This document shows, piece after piece, positions 7,450 through 15,937 of a stretch of DNA of 64,000 bases (the stretch's first letter is position 1; every line of letters starts with the position of its first letter). Both the position numbers and the translations under genes were made by a program. The notes beneath the pieces were generated by a model. That model saw nothing but the letters and a program-made list of their open reading frames with translations, searched no databases and was not told where the DNA came from. The stretch lies in assembly GCA_031430595.1 (NCBI GenBank), contig JANPBU010000019.1:13940-77939 (forward strand), given 5' to 3'. This DNA comes from JANNBN01 sp031430595 (GTDB lineage: Bacteria; Actinomycetota; Acidimicrobiia; Acidimicrobiales; JANYDT01).

Positions 7450-9459
7450 CTAAGACCCCGTAAGTGTTGCGGTGATGTTGGATGCGGATTCTCCTGAGCG
7501 CCGTAAAACTCTTGCGACGAAACCAAGCGACGTGATGGTGACGAAAAACAGCACAACCGAACCCGCGCCCCAAAACGGTTTGATGGTTGATCGCGCGGCG
7601 CCAAGAAGTGCCACCGGGAACGTCGATACCCCACCGGCACTGACGAGTGTTGAGATGACGGTGTTGTCGAGGCACAAGGTAAATGACAGGAGGCCCCCTG
7701 CCACCAACGCCGGTGCGATCAGCGGGAGCGTGATCTGGCGAAATGCTCTCAGAGGAGGGGCCCCAAGATCTGCGGCGGCCTCCTCGAGTGCCTCATCTTG
7801 CCCGGCTAAGCGAGCTCGAACGATAAGCGTCACAACCGCGCTCGCGTACAACGATTGACCGACCCAAAGACGTAAAAGTCCATAGGAAAGCGGCCCGACG
7901 TTGTGTTTGAACGGCCCCCCAAGGGTTTCCATCCATCCGGCCAACGCAATGGCGTCCATAATCTCGGGTGTGACGAGAACCAGGAAGATGATCACGAGGA
8001 AAACCGATGCCCAACGGCCGGGGCGGCGGGCGAGCGCCACCCCGCTTGACCCGCCGAGCAGAACCGCAATTGCTGATGCCCCCAGAGCAGCAATGAACGA
8101 GTTCCGTAGTGAGTCGCCGATGTTCACGTCGAGAAACACGTCTCGGTACCAATGAGTTCGAAACCCACAAATAACGACAGCAATGGTGAAACTCATCGGA
8201 AAGGCCCAGCGTTGTAAAGCGTGTCGTGTTGGCTGTACCCGCTTCAGTACGAACCCGGCCGCGACACCGATCACGCAAATCGCGAGAAACGTGACGATGG
8301 TGTTCACCGATTGTTTGGCGTCAAAAAGTGTTCCCCACCATCGCGTCGACCAACCCCCGCTCCAAATCGAAAATGATGACCCCCGATTGAACGAATGCGC
8401 GATGACCATGGCGATCGGGGTGAACAAGAACAGCAACACCAAAACCACTAATGCAGCAAGCGATCCTCGTATCACGTCGAAGGTGAAGCCTCTTCTGGCT
8501 GACTGAGCTGTGCGCAATCCTCGTTCGTGCACTGCTTTACGAAGTGGTGCAAAAAACGGTGTCAGAAGTCGAAACAATTTCGGAACTACCCAAACGATTA
8601 CCGCACCGATGAGCATGGTCATCAACACTGCAACAATCATCAGCACGGCCATGGCGGAACCGATCGGCCAATTTTGAGCACCCGAGAACTGCGACACGAT
8701 CATTGCGCCAATCATGTTCCCCTTCGCGCCGCCCAACACTGCAGCGGTCACATAGTCGCCGCACATAGGGATATACGTAAGAAGCACGCCAGCCGCAATA
8801 CCGGGTGCAGCCAATGGAATCGTCACCCCGGTTATCGTTGCGACCCGCCCAGCCCCAAGATCTTTGCTGGCCTGGCGTAGTGAAACATCGACCCGGTCGA
8901 GGGCCACGAACAACGGCAGGATCATAAAACCGAGGTAGTTGTAGACGATCGCGAGCTGCACTGCCCCTCTCGTTTCGAGCACATCAAACTTGCCTGAGGT
9001 CAAACCCCAATCAAGAAACAATCGAGACAACGCACCATTTGGCGCAAGGGGAATTCGCCAGGCCAAGGTACGAATCAAAAAACTGGTGAAGCTTGGAATG
9101 ACGATCAGGGCCAACAGAACCGCCCGCCACTTTTCTTTGACCTTGCAGGCGATAAAATACGCCACAGGAAAACCAATAAGCACACAAAGTGCTGTAGCAA
9201 TCAAAGCAATCTCTATCGTGGCTCGAAACGTGGTGAAGAAAACGCCAGTGCTGTCGAGTACATCGCGGTAGTTCTGCAGCGTCGGGTCAGAGAGATCAAC
9301 GGGGATGCGCTGTGACGAGTCTTTCAAGCCGAACGAGTACACAACAATGTACGCGATCGGAATCACGAAAAAGAGGAGGTACCAAACCATCGAAGGTAAA
9401 GCGAGCGCGAATTTCGGGGCCCGTACCCGTCGACCCTTCGATGGAATGGCTGTTTGCAT
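7450..9459 (-). CDS. Spermidine/putrescine-type ABC permease, PotB and PotC fused in one chain
   Basis: One 669-residue frame holds two complete ABC permease halves. The N-terminal half (about 1-300) is PotB-like, with the coupling-helix segment QASKDLGAGRVATITGV. A linker around 305-325 leads into a PotC-like half with the matching segment EEAAADLGAPPLRAFRQI near residue 560. In most bacteria these are separate genes. Each half shows about six hydrophobic segments, so the protein would form the whole transmembrane channel by itself, working with PotA and PotD encoded upstream. It starts two bases after potD. There is no sign of a frameshift joining two ORFs. Confidence 0.9.
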   Translation of the reverse strand: MQTAIPSKGRRVRAPKFALALPSMVWYLLFFVIPIAYIVVYSFGLKDSSQRIPVDLSDPTLQNYRDVLDSTGVFFTTFRATIEIALIATALCVLIGFPVAYFIACKVKEKWRAVLLALIVIPSFTSFLIRTLAWRIPLAPNGALSRLFLDWGLTSGKFDVLETRGAVQLAIVYNYLGFMILPLFVALDRVDVSLRQASKDLGAGRVATITGVTIPLAAPGIAAGVLLTYIPMCGDYVTAAVLGGAKGNMIGAMIVSQFSGAQNWPIGSAMAVLMIVAVLMTMLIGAVIVWVVPKLFRLLTPFFAPLRKAVHERGLRTAQSARRGFTFDVIRGSLAALVVLVLLFLFTPIAMVIAHSFNRGSSFSIWSGGWSTRWWGTLFDAKQSVNTIVTFLAICVIGVAAGFVLKRVQPTRHALQRWAFPMSFTIAVVICGFRTHWYRDVFLDVNIGDSLRNSFIAALGASAIAVLLGGSSGVALARRPGRWASVFLVIIFLVLVTPEIMDAIALAGWMETLGGPFKHNVGPLSYGLLRLWVGQSLYASAVVTLIVRARLAGQDEALEEAAADLGAPPLRAFRQITLPLIAPALVAGGLLSFTLCLDNTVISTLVSAGGVSTFPVALLGAARSTIKPFWGAGSVVLFFVTITSLGFVARVLRRSGESASNITATLTGS

Positions 9460-9461
9460 GA

Positions 9462-10730
9462 TCAGCCTGCAGCCTTGGCCTTAGCTTTGTTGAGAATGTC
9501 AACTTTTCGATCTTGCGATGAGTTCACAACGTTGGTACGCATAGTTTTCACCTGCTCGTCCTTAAAGAAAATCATGTCACCTCGGGTCAGGTCAGGGGCG
9601 ACCTCTGCGAGCAACGCCGACATGTTCTTCATGCCACTGTTGTAACCGTGGTACTGCAGGTCCTTGATCGAAATCTCCGGTGAGAGGACCCAGTTGATCC
9701 ATGCGTGCGCAGCTTCGACATTTGGGGCACCGACGGGGATTGAGTAGCAGTCCATCCAGATTTCGGTCTCGGGTGCACCAAGTGCCCAGCTCCAGTCATC
9801 GGGGTTCCCGCCCGCATCTTTAATGCGGGTGTACGTCTGCCGAGCATCACCATTCCAAGCCATAGCCAGGGTATAGGCGCCCTCAGCGATCTTAGTTGAC
9901 GGATAACTGTCGAACGCTTTGACGTGCTGAGAAAAGTCGTTGACGATGAACTTTTCGTATGCATCGAGCTCTTCAGGCTTTTCTGTATTCCAATCAATTC
10001 CGTTGGCCCAAAAATACATCCCTGCAAGGTTGACAGGCGTATCGATGACAGATGTCTTGCCGCTTGCTTCCTTCATCGCAACGTCAATAAAGTCTGCCCA
10101 CGTAGCAATATCGCGAGTAATTTCTTTCTTGTTCCAGATCCACCCGGTTGAACCCCAGTTTTTACAAACCGTGAAGTCGTTGTTCGGGTCGAAGTCTTGC
10201 TTCAGGTAAAGCGGGTCGATGTTTGCCATATTCGGCAAGAGTGACTTGTCAAGCTTTTGCAACAATCCCTTCTGAACCATTTGGGGAAGGTAAGCACCGG
10301 TGGGAACGACAATGTCGTAACCGCTGGTGCCGTTTCCTGCCGCGAGTTTCGTGATGAGATCTTCGTTCGACGGATAAAAGTCGACCTTCATTTTGACGCC
10401 GACCTGCTCAGTCGCAAGTGCACCTACGATACCGGGATCGTTGTAGTCACCCCAGGTAAACATCGCCAGGGTGCCGGTGGCCTTATTGATGACGGTGCTG
10501 TAATCGCCGAGGATTGACCCGGCTGATGATGATGCTGCCGTGGTGCCTGTGGCATTTGCATCGGTCGTGTCGGGCTCAGCGGAGCTTGTTGGGGCACTGT
10601 CGTTCGAACAGCTGGCGAGGAATGCTGCTCCGGCGACGGCAGTGCCGAATTTGAGGAATGCCCGGCGTGACAGCGCGTTCTGAAATCCTTCAGGGGCAAG
10701 AACGCTGAGCTCTTTGGGTTGAATGGTCAC
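9462..10730 (-). CDS. potD: Polyamine ABC transporter substrate-binding lipoprotein (PotD-like)
   Basis: The 422-residue protein starts with a Tat-type lipoprotein signal: SRRAFLKFG, a hydrophobic stretch, then FLASC near residue 41. A Ser/Thr/Ala linker follows. The mature part has the PotD/PotF fold signatures, including FTWGDYNDP near the start, GYDIVVPTGAY, and YSIPVGAPNVEAAHAWINW towards the C-terminus. It would capture a polyamine or related compound outside the membrane and deliver it to the fused permease. The exact ligand (putrescine, agmatine, N-carbamoylputrescine) is not decided by sequence. It lies between potA and the permease in the operon. Confidence 0.9.
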   Translation of the reverse strand: MTIQPKELSVLAPEGFQNALSRRAFLKFGTAVAGAAFLASCSNDSAPTSSAEPDTTDANATGTTAASSSAGSILGDYSTVINKATGTLAMFTWGDYNDPGIVGALATEQVGVKMKVDFYPSNEDLITKLAAGNGTSGYDIVVPTGAYLPQMVQKGLLQKLDKSLLPNMANIDPLYLKQDFDPNNDFTVCKNWGSTGWIWNKKEITRDIATWADFIDVAMKEASGKTSVIDTPVNLAGMYFWANGIDWNTEKPEELDAYEKFIVNDFSQHVKAFDSYPSTKIAEGAYTLAMAWNGDARQTYTRIKDAGGNPDDWSWALGAPETEIWMDCYSIPVGAPNVEAAHAWINWVLSPEISIKDLQYHGYNSGMKNMSALLAEVAPDLTRGDMIFFKDEQVKTMRTNVVNSSQDRKVDILNKAKAKAAG

Positions 10731-10780
10731 GAAAACTCCTTGGTGGTTCGGCTTGGTGTGGTGGTGGTCGGTACCGATGG

Positions 10781-11911
10781 TTAAGTGGGGTCTGTCAGCA
10801 CGAGGTCAGCTTGATCAGCAGAGAATTGGTAGACATCGGCCGCATTCCACGAGCACCAAACACTGTCGCCAATGCTGAGTCGGGGTGCGTTTTGCCGGGG
10901 CAGCAGCACCAATAAATCGCGATCTTTAACCCGCACAACAAATTGCATGGTGTCGCCGTAATGGGAAATACCTGCGACGGTTCCGGGAACGCAGTTGCTC
11001 GACAACTGCGGGTCGGTTTGTGACAACGCAATGCACTCTGGGCGAACAGCAACGAGCGCAGCTTGACCTTCTCTCACCGACTCCTCAGGGTGGGACGCAA
11101 CAAATATGGTTCCATCATCGGCTCGAACCCCAGCGCCGAGCGCGGTGGTGCGCCAAAAATTGTTGCGTCCGACGAAACCAGCAACGAACGCTGAGGTGGG
11201 TCGTTCATACACCGTTTCCGGATTGGCTAGTTGTTCAATATGTCCATTGAGCATGATGGCAATCCGGTCGCTCATTCCCATTGCCTCTTCTTGATCATGG
11301 GTAACAAACATGAACGTGATCCCGAGACGGTGTTGAAGCAGCTTGAGTTCGATCTGCATTTCCTCACGAAGTTTTCGGTCGAGCGCGCCAAGTGGTTCAT
11401 CAAGAAGCAGCACACTTGGTCGATTCACCAGAGCGCGAGCTACGGCAACTCGTTGTTGTTGGCCCCCCGACATTTGGCCAGGTTTGCGTTCACCGAATTT
11501 CGACATTTTGACCATGTCAAGTGCTTCAGCCACGCGGGTGCTGATGTCAGCCTTTGACACCCCCTTTTGACGCAGGCCGTAGGCAACATTTTCTGCGACA
11601 TTCATATGCGGGAAGAGGGCATAAGCCTGAAACACTGTGTTGACGTCACGTTTGTAAGGCGGAACCCCGCTCACCTCGACATCGCTGATTCGGATTGAGC
11701 CAGAGTCTGGCTGTTCGAAGCCAGCGAGCATACGAAGCGTGGTTGTTTTGCCGCACCCGCTGGGGCCGAGCAAGGAAAGAAACTCACCGGCATGAACCTC
11801 TAAATCGAGGCGATCAACGGCGACTGTGGCCCCGTAGCGCTTGGTGACACCGAGAACCTCAACACACCCAGTTGAGATTGCTGAACTTCGGGTGGGGCTC
11901 GTGGCGTCCAT
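10781..11911 (-). CDS. potA: Polyamine ABC transporter ATP-binding protein
   Basis: Starting at ATG 11911 (MDATSPTRS), 11 bases after the aguB stop, gives 376 residues, the standard PotA length. Visible motifs: Walker A GPSGCGKTT, Q-loop in FQAYALFPHM, ABC signature MSGGQQQRVA, Walker B VLLLDEPLGALD and the switch His in FVTHDQEEA. A C-terminal TOBE-type regulatory region follows from about residue 280. It powers uptake through the fused PotBC permease. An in-frame GTG at 12019 would extend into aguB and is not favoured. Confidence 0.93.
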   Translation of the reverse strand: MDATSPTRSSAISTGCVEVLGVTKRYGATVAVDRLDLEVHAGEFLSLLGPSGCGKTTTLRMLAGFEQPDSGSIRISDVEVSGVPPYKRDVNTVFQAYALFPHMNVAENVAYGLRQKGVSKADISTRVAEALDMVKMSKFGERKPGQMSGGQQQRVAVARALVNRPSVLLLDEPLGALDRKLREEMQIELKLLQHRLGITFMFVTHDQEEAMGMSDRIAIMLNGHIEQLANPETVYERPTSAFVAGFVGRNNFWRTTALGAGVRADDGTIFVASHPEESVREGQAALVAVRPECIALSQTDPQLSSNCVPGTVAGISHYGDTMQFVVRVKDRDLLVLLPRQNAPRLSIGDSVWCSWNAADVYQFSADQADLVLTDPT

Positions 11912-11922
11912 GAATAGGTGTT

Positions 11923-12873
11923 CTACTTCATTTCTTTGGGGCGACCGAGGTTTGATGGTTCCATCAGTCGACCATAGTGATTTGGGCGACGCGTGTACAG
12001 CAGCCCGTATGTCAACCAATCTCGGCGCTGATCGAGATCTAAATCGGCAACGAGCACCGCTGGCGTGTCTCGGGGGGCTTCGACGATGACTCTACCGTAC
12101 GGGTCAGAAATAAAGGAGGTACCAAAAAACGTAAGTGGACTTTCTTTCCCAATCCGGTTGACGGCCACCATGAAGGTGGCATTCGCCAGGCCATTCGCGG
12201 TGATCATTTGGCGCCAAAGGGGAGCTGCATCGAAGTCGGGGAGACTCGGTTCGTTCCCGATGGCGGTCGGGTACACGATCACTTCGGCCCCATCAAGTGA
12301 AAGTGCTCGGGCTAGCTCAGGGAACCATTGATCCCAGCACGTCGGAAAACCAAAATTCACATCGAGTAACGGTACAACCGGGCACGCAACATCAGCTGGC
12401 TCAAAGTATTTGTCTTCGTGGTACAACGGAAACTCTGGGATATGAGTCTTTCGGGTTCGAGCCAAGAGCTTGCCACGAGAGTCGACACAAACTGCGGTGT
12501 TGTAGCCGTGGCCGTTTGCTCGTTCGTAGAGCGAGCCATGAACCGAGATGCCATGCACTGCTGCTTGTTCGCTCATAAACGAAACAGTTGGCCCCGTCTC
12601 AACATCTTCACCAAACGTGTGCAGCGCATCGATCACATTCGGGTCAGAACAAAAGTAGGGCGAGAGGGTGAGCTCTTGAAGACAAACAATCTGCGCACCT
12701 TCGTGTGCGGCCAGGGCGATTCCCTTAGCAAGGTCTGTGCGCATCTGTACCGGATCTGGGTTCCACGCACATTGCACCGCGCCGATACGCAGGTACGGAC
12801 GAATTGCAGGTTCGGCGCGCATTGGTGAAGGCATCGGACTACCGAGCCGGGTTACCAGTGCGAAGTCAACCAT
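11923..12873 (-). CDS. aguB: N-carbamoylputrescine amidase
   Basis: A nitrilase-superfamily amidohydrolase of 316 residues. The catalytic triad is visible: Glu67 in LQELTLSPYF, Lys142 in RKTHIP, and Cys179 in FPTCWDQWFPE. The CWDQWFPE context is typical of AguB, which splits N-carbamoylputrescine to putrescine, CO2 and ammonia. It is the promoter-proximal gene of the leftward polyamine operon and has a purine-rich site (AAGG) seven bases before its ATG. The first ~25 residues before PYLRIGAVQ are an unusual N-terminal extension; an internal ATG is possible. Substrate assignment rests on motif and on the two aguA genes in the operon. Confidence 0.92.
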   Translation of the reverse strand: MVDFALVTRLGSPMPSPMRAEPAIRPYLRIGAVQCAWNPDPVQMRTDLAKGIALAAHEGAQIVCLQELTLSPYFCSDPNVIDALHTFGEDVETGPTVSFMSEQAAVHGISVHGSLYERANGHGYNTAVCVDSRGKLLARTRKTHIPEFPLYHEDKYFEPADVACPVVPLLDVNFGFPTCWDQWFPELARALSLDGAEVIVYPTAIGNEPSLPDFDAAPLWRQMITANGLANATFMVAVNRIGKESPLTFFGTSFISDPYGRVIVEAPRDTPAVLVADLDLDQRRDWLTYGLLYTRRPNHYGRLMEPSNLGRPKEMK

Positions 12874-12882
12874 GAGTACACC

Positions 12883-12908
12883 TTGACTGAAACTGAAAAT
12901 TTAGTCAA
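12883..12908. promoter_or_regulatory. Candidate operator dyad upstream of aguB
   Basis: Arms TTGACTGAAA (12883-12892) and ATTTAGTCAA (12899-12908) match as an inverted repeat at 8 of 10 positions, with perfect TTGACT/AGTCAA ends. It lies ten bases before aguB, in the divergent space with the GMC gene. Size and symmetry suit a TetR-family operator, and the operon encodes a TetR protein. Binding is inferred only. Confidence 0.5.
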
Positions 12909-12960
12909 TAGAGTGGCTTTGCCAATCACCAATGCCTCCGTTTGAAGGTGGTGTTTTGAG

Positions 12961-12966
12961 TAATGT
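12961..12966 (+). promoter_or_regulatory. -10 box TAATGT, leaderless start of GMC gene
   Basis: TAATGT, six bases (caggtt), then ATG at 12973. It repeats the window-wide leaderless arrangement. Confidence 0.55.
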
Positions 12967-12972
12967 CAGGTT

Positions 12973-14454
12973 ATGAGAATAGCGACAGATGTTGTAGTGG
13001 TTGGCGGCGGATCAAGTGGTGCAGTCATCGCAGCGCGGCTCGTTGAAGCTGGAGTGAAGGTTGTACTCATGGAAGCAGGCCCCGATTACGGGCGCTTCGA
13101 GGATCGCAACTGGCCACCTGAACTGCTAAATGCACAGGCGATCGCTACCTCTCACGATTGGGGGTACCAAAGCGGGCCGGTGGCTGGCCGTGAGCCTTGG
13201 ACATTTGAACGGGCACGAGTTCTTGGCGGTTGTTCGGCCCACAACGGAGCCATCGCAGCGGTAGGTCACGCGAATGACTACGACGCATGGGGGCTACCAC
13301 TCTGGCGCACTGATTCGCTCCGCCCTCTCTTCGAAAGCGTGCTTATGAAGATGAGGGTGCGAACGTACGAGCCCAACGAAGTAGGACCCTTCCATGCTCG
13401 GTGTCTTGAAGCGGCGCAGGCATGCGGCTGGAACATGGCCGAAGATCTCTGTGACCTCGATGCCAACGACTCATTCGGGCGTGAGTCGGTCAATATTGTT
13501 AACCGCGTTCGCTGGAATACGGCCTTTGCCTATCTTGACCCCGTTCGCTCGAACACGAACCTACAGATCGTCGATCAAGTGATGGTCGACCGATTCGACG
13601 ATACGACTGTGGGCGTTTCCGTGTCAGGCTGGCGAAACAGGAGCGAAGTCATCGTTGACGCTGAACGGGTCGTACTGTGCGCGGGGGTCTACGGGACCCC
13701 ATCGATTTTGCAACGATCCGGTGTGGGTGATCCTCTTCGTTTACAGGCCTTAGGCATACAGACGATCTGCGCACTTAGTGGCGTCGGGGCAAACTTGCAT
13801 GATCACCCGATGGTGCACGCTGATCGAACGATTGGTCGAGAACTACAAGGGTGGCTTGACGAAGCGGCGAAACAAGGTGCCCTTCCTGAAGAACAAACCC
13901 TGGGAAAAGCCCTTTCTTCGCAAGCGACGGATGGCATCTTTGACCTACATCTCTTTCCGGTATGTGCGTCAACACAAACCCTACTGACCGGCGGTAACGC
14001 TCTCATCGAGGTCGCTTGTGTAACACCCAAAAGCCGAGGACGAATCGACATCACGTCAATCGACCCTGAATCTGCGCCTCGAATCGATCATGGTTACCTC
14101 ACCGATGAGTACGGTCATGATTTAGCCGTGCTGCGTGACGGGTTGGTGATGGCCCAAGAGTTATTCAACCAACAGGCTCTTGGCTCGCTGCTCGGACTTT
14201 CAGTTACTGAGACCTCCTCAGATGAAGCCATTCGTCGCAACGTGGCCCACTATTACCACCCGGTCGGTACCTGCAAGATGGGCTCAGATCAAGACGGCGA
14301 AGTGGTGTGCGATGAACGAGGAAAAGTGTTTGGCTTGAACCGTGTTTGGGTTGGCGATGTATCTCTGATGCCACAAATACCCCGAGCCAACACCAACATC
14401 CCCGCAGTGATGATGGGTGAGCGGATAGCGCAGTCGTTGATCGGAACGATTTAA
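12973..14454 (+). CDS. GMC-family FAD-dependent oxidoreductase
   Basis: A 493-residue glucose-methanol-choline oxidoreductase. The FAD-binding beta-alpha-beta motif VVVGGGSSGAVIAARL is at residues 7-22, with EAGPDYG shortly after. The GMC signature region (GGCSAHNGAIAA) is near residue 85. The C-terminus has the active-site segment HYYHPVGTCKMG, including the conserved His, and the closing NTNIPAVMMGERIA. Family members oxidise alcohols such as choline, or amines and sugars; the substrate here is unknown. It is divergent from the polyamine operon and could share the dyad at 12883-12908. Its 3' end overlaps the convergent aminotransferase stop by three bases. Confidence 0.9.
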   Translation: MRIATDVVVVGGGSSGAVIAARLVEAGVKVVLMEAGPDYGRFEDRNWPPELLNAQAIATSHDWGYQSGPVAGREPWTFERARVLGGCSAHNGAIAAVGHANDYDAWGLPLWRTDSLRPLFESVLMKMRVRTYEPNEVGPFHARCLEAAQACGWNMAEDLCDLDANDSFGRESVNIVNRVRWNTAFAYLDPVRSNTNLQIVDQVMVDRFDDTTVGVSVSGWRNRSEVIVDAERVVLCAGVYGTPSILQRSGVGDPLRLQALGIQTICALSGVGANLHDHPMVHADRTIGRELQGWLDEAAKQGALPEEQTLGKALSSQATDGIFDLHLFPVCASTQTLLTGGNALIEVACVTPKSRGRIDITSIDPESAPRIDHGYLTDEYGHDLAVLRDGLVMAQELFNQQALGSLLGLSVTETSSDEAIRRNVAHYYHPVGTCKMGSDQDGEVVCDERGKVFGLNRVWVGDVSLMPQIPRANTNIPAVMMGERIAQSLIGTI

Positions 14455-15845
14455 CGCCGAGCAACCCAGGCGTCGGCTGCACCAGACAAGACCGTTCGAA
14501 GTGTGTCGACGATGAAGCCGAGTTCTGATTCACCGCAAATGAGTGGCGGTGACAGTGTGATCACTGGCTCGCCCCGATCGTCAGCCCTGCAGATGAGGCC
14601 GGCTTCATAGAGCCTTGGCGAAAGGTAGCCACGTAATAGCCATTCGGCTTCCTCGTCGGAAAAGAAACCCTTTGATGCCTGATCGGGAACGAGTTCGATT
14701 GCTCGGAAGAACCCGTCGCCACGAACGTCGCCCACGATAGGAAGGGCGCGTAGCGTATTGAGTGCTTCGCCAAACATATCTTGATGCTTCAACACGTGGC
14801 CACACAGGTCTTCACGCTCAAAGATATTGAGATTCTCGATAGCCACTGCGCAAGATACGGGGTGACCACCATATGTTTGGCCCTGCAGAAAAGTCGCACC
14901 GGCTGAGGTCATAAACGGCTCGGCAACTTTGTCGCTGACGATCAACCCTCCGAGGGGTGCATAGCCGGAGGTGACACCTTTTGCGAAGGTAAGCATGTCG
15001 GGCTGATAATCGTATCGCTGCGAGCCGAACATATGACCAAGACGGCCGAACGCAGAGATCACCTCATCGGAGACCAGCAACACATCGTATTGGTCGCAAA
15101 TCTCTCGAATACGGGCCCAGTACCCTTCGGGCGGGGCGAACGCACCACCAGTATTTTGTAGTGGCTCCATGAACACTGCGGCAACACTCTCAGGGCCTTC
15201 CATCTCGATGCGAAGGGCAAGATCGTCGGCACAACGCAACGTACATGCGCTGAGGTGTTGGCAGTCATGGCAGCGGTAACGGTACGGAGTTTGTACCTTG
15301 ATTGCGCCAGGCATCAGTGGCTCGAATGGCGTTTTGATTGACGGAACGCCGGTGAGTGATAGCGCACCCAACGACGTGCCGTGGTACGCCAGATAGCGAC
15401 TGATCATTTTTGTTTTCGACGGCTGGCCCCGCAGCTTCCAATATTGGCGAGCCAGCTTTATGGCGGTCTCCACTGCATCGCCGCCGGTCGGGGTAAAGAA
15501 CACCCGATTGAGATCACCCGGTGCCATCGTGGCCAAGCGAGTCGCTAGTTCAATCGCCGGTTCATGAGCGAAACCCCAAACCGGAAAGTAACCAAGCTTT
15601 GCTGATTGGCGTTGAGCCGCATCGGCTAACTCGACGCGACCGTGTCCGACTTGCACTGCGAATAATCCGGAAAGCCCGTCGAGGTATTGCTTGCCTGATG
15701 TATCCCAAACGTAAGCACCTTTACCGTGAGAAATGATCGGTACACGTGCCTCACCGTCGGCGTACTGACCCATTGGAGTAAAGTGCATCCAGAGGTGTTT
15801 TCCGGCAAGTTCAGCCAGTTCTTGTGGAGTTCTTTCGCTACCCAT
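14451..15845 (-). CDS. Class III (omega) aminotransferase, possibly putrescine-pyruvate type
   Basis: A PLP-dependent class III aminotransferase of 464 residues from ATG 15845; an upstream ATG at 15896 would add 17 unconserved residues. The PLP lysine is in TFAKGVTSGYAPLGG, with the preceding LLVSDEVISAFGR. A cysteine cluster CHDCQHLSACTLRC lies around residue 195, as in several actinobacterial omega-aminotransferases. Family members act on putrescine, beta-alanine, GABA or similar amines. Position next to an agmatine-to-putrescine operon suggests putrescine as donor, giving 4-aminobutanal, but this is inference. It converges on the GMC gene, the two stops sharing bases. Confidence 0.88.
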   Translation of the reverse strand: MGSERTPQELAELAGKHLWMHFTPMGQYADGEARVPIISHGKGAYVWDTSGKQYLDGLSGLFAVQVGHGRVELADAAQRQSAKLGYFPVWGFAHEPAIELATRLATMAPGDLNRVFFTPTGGDAVETAIKLARQYWKLRGQPSKTKMISRYLAYHGTSLGALSLTGVPSIKTPFEPLMPGAIKVQTPYRYRCHDCQHLSACTLRCADDLALRIEMEGPESVAAVFMEPLQNTGGAFAPPEGYWARIREICDQYDVLLVSDEVISAFGRLGHMFGSQRYDYQPDMLTFAKGVTSGYAPLGGLIVSDKVAEPFMTSAGATFLQGQTYGGHPVSCAVAIENLNIFEREDLCGHVLKHQDMFGEALNTLRALPIVGDVRGDGFFRAIELVPDQASKGFFSDEEAEWLLRGYLSPRLYEAGLICRADDRGEPVITLSPPLICGESELGFIVDTLRTVLSGAADAWVARR

Positions 15846-15937
15846 GAGCCCATCATCACACGGCGTTTGGGCTGATTCGATCACTGAGAAAACCATTCCG
15901 ATGGAACTCTTTGTCGCCTGAGTTCGACTGTACGGCT

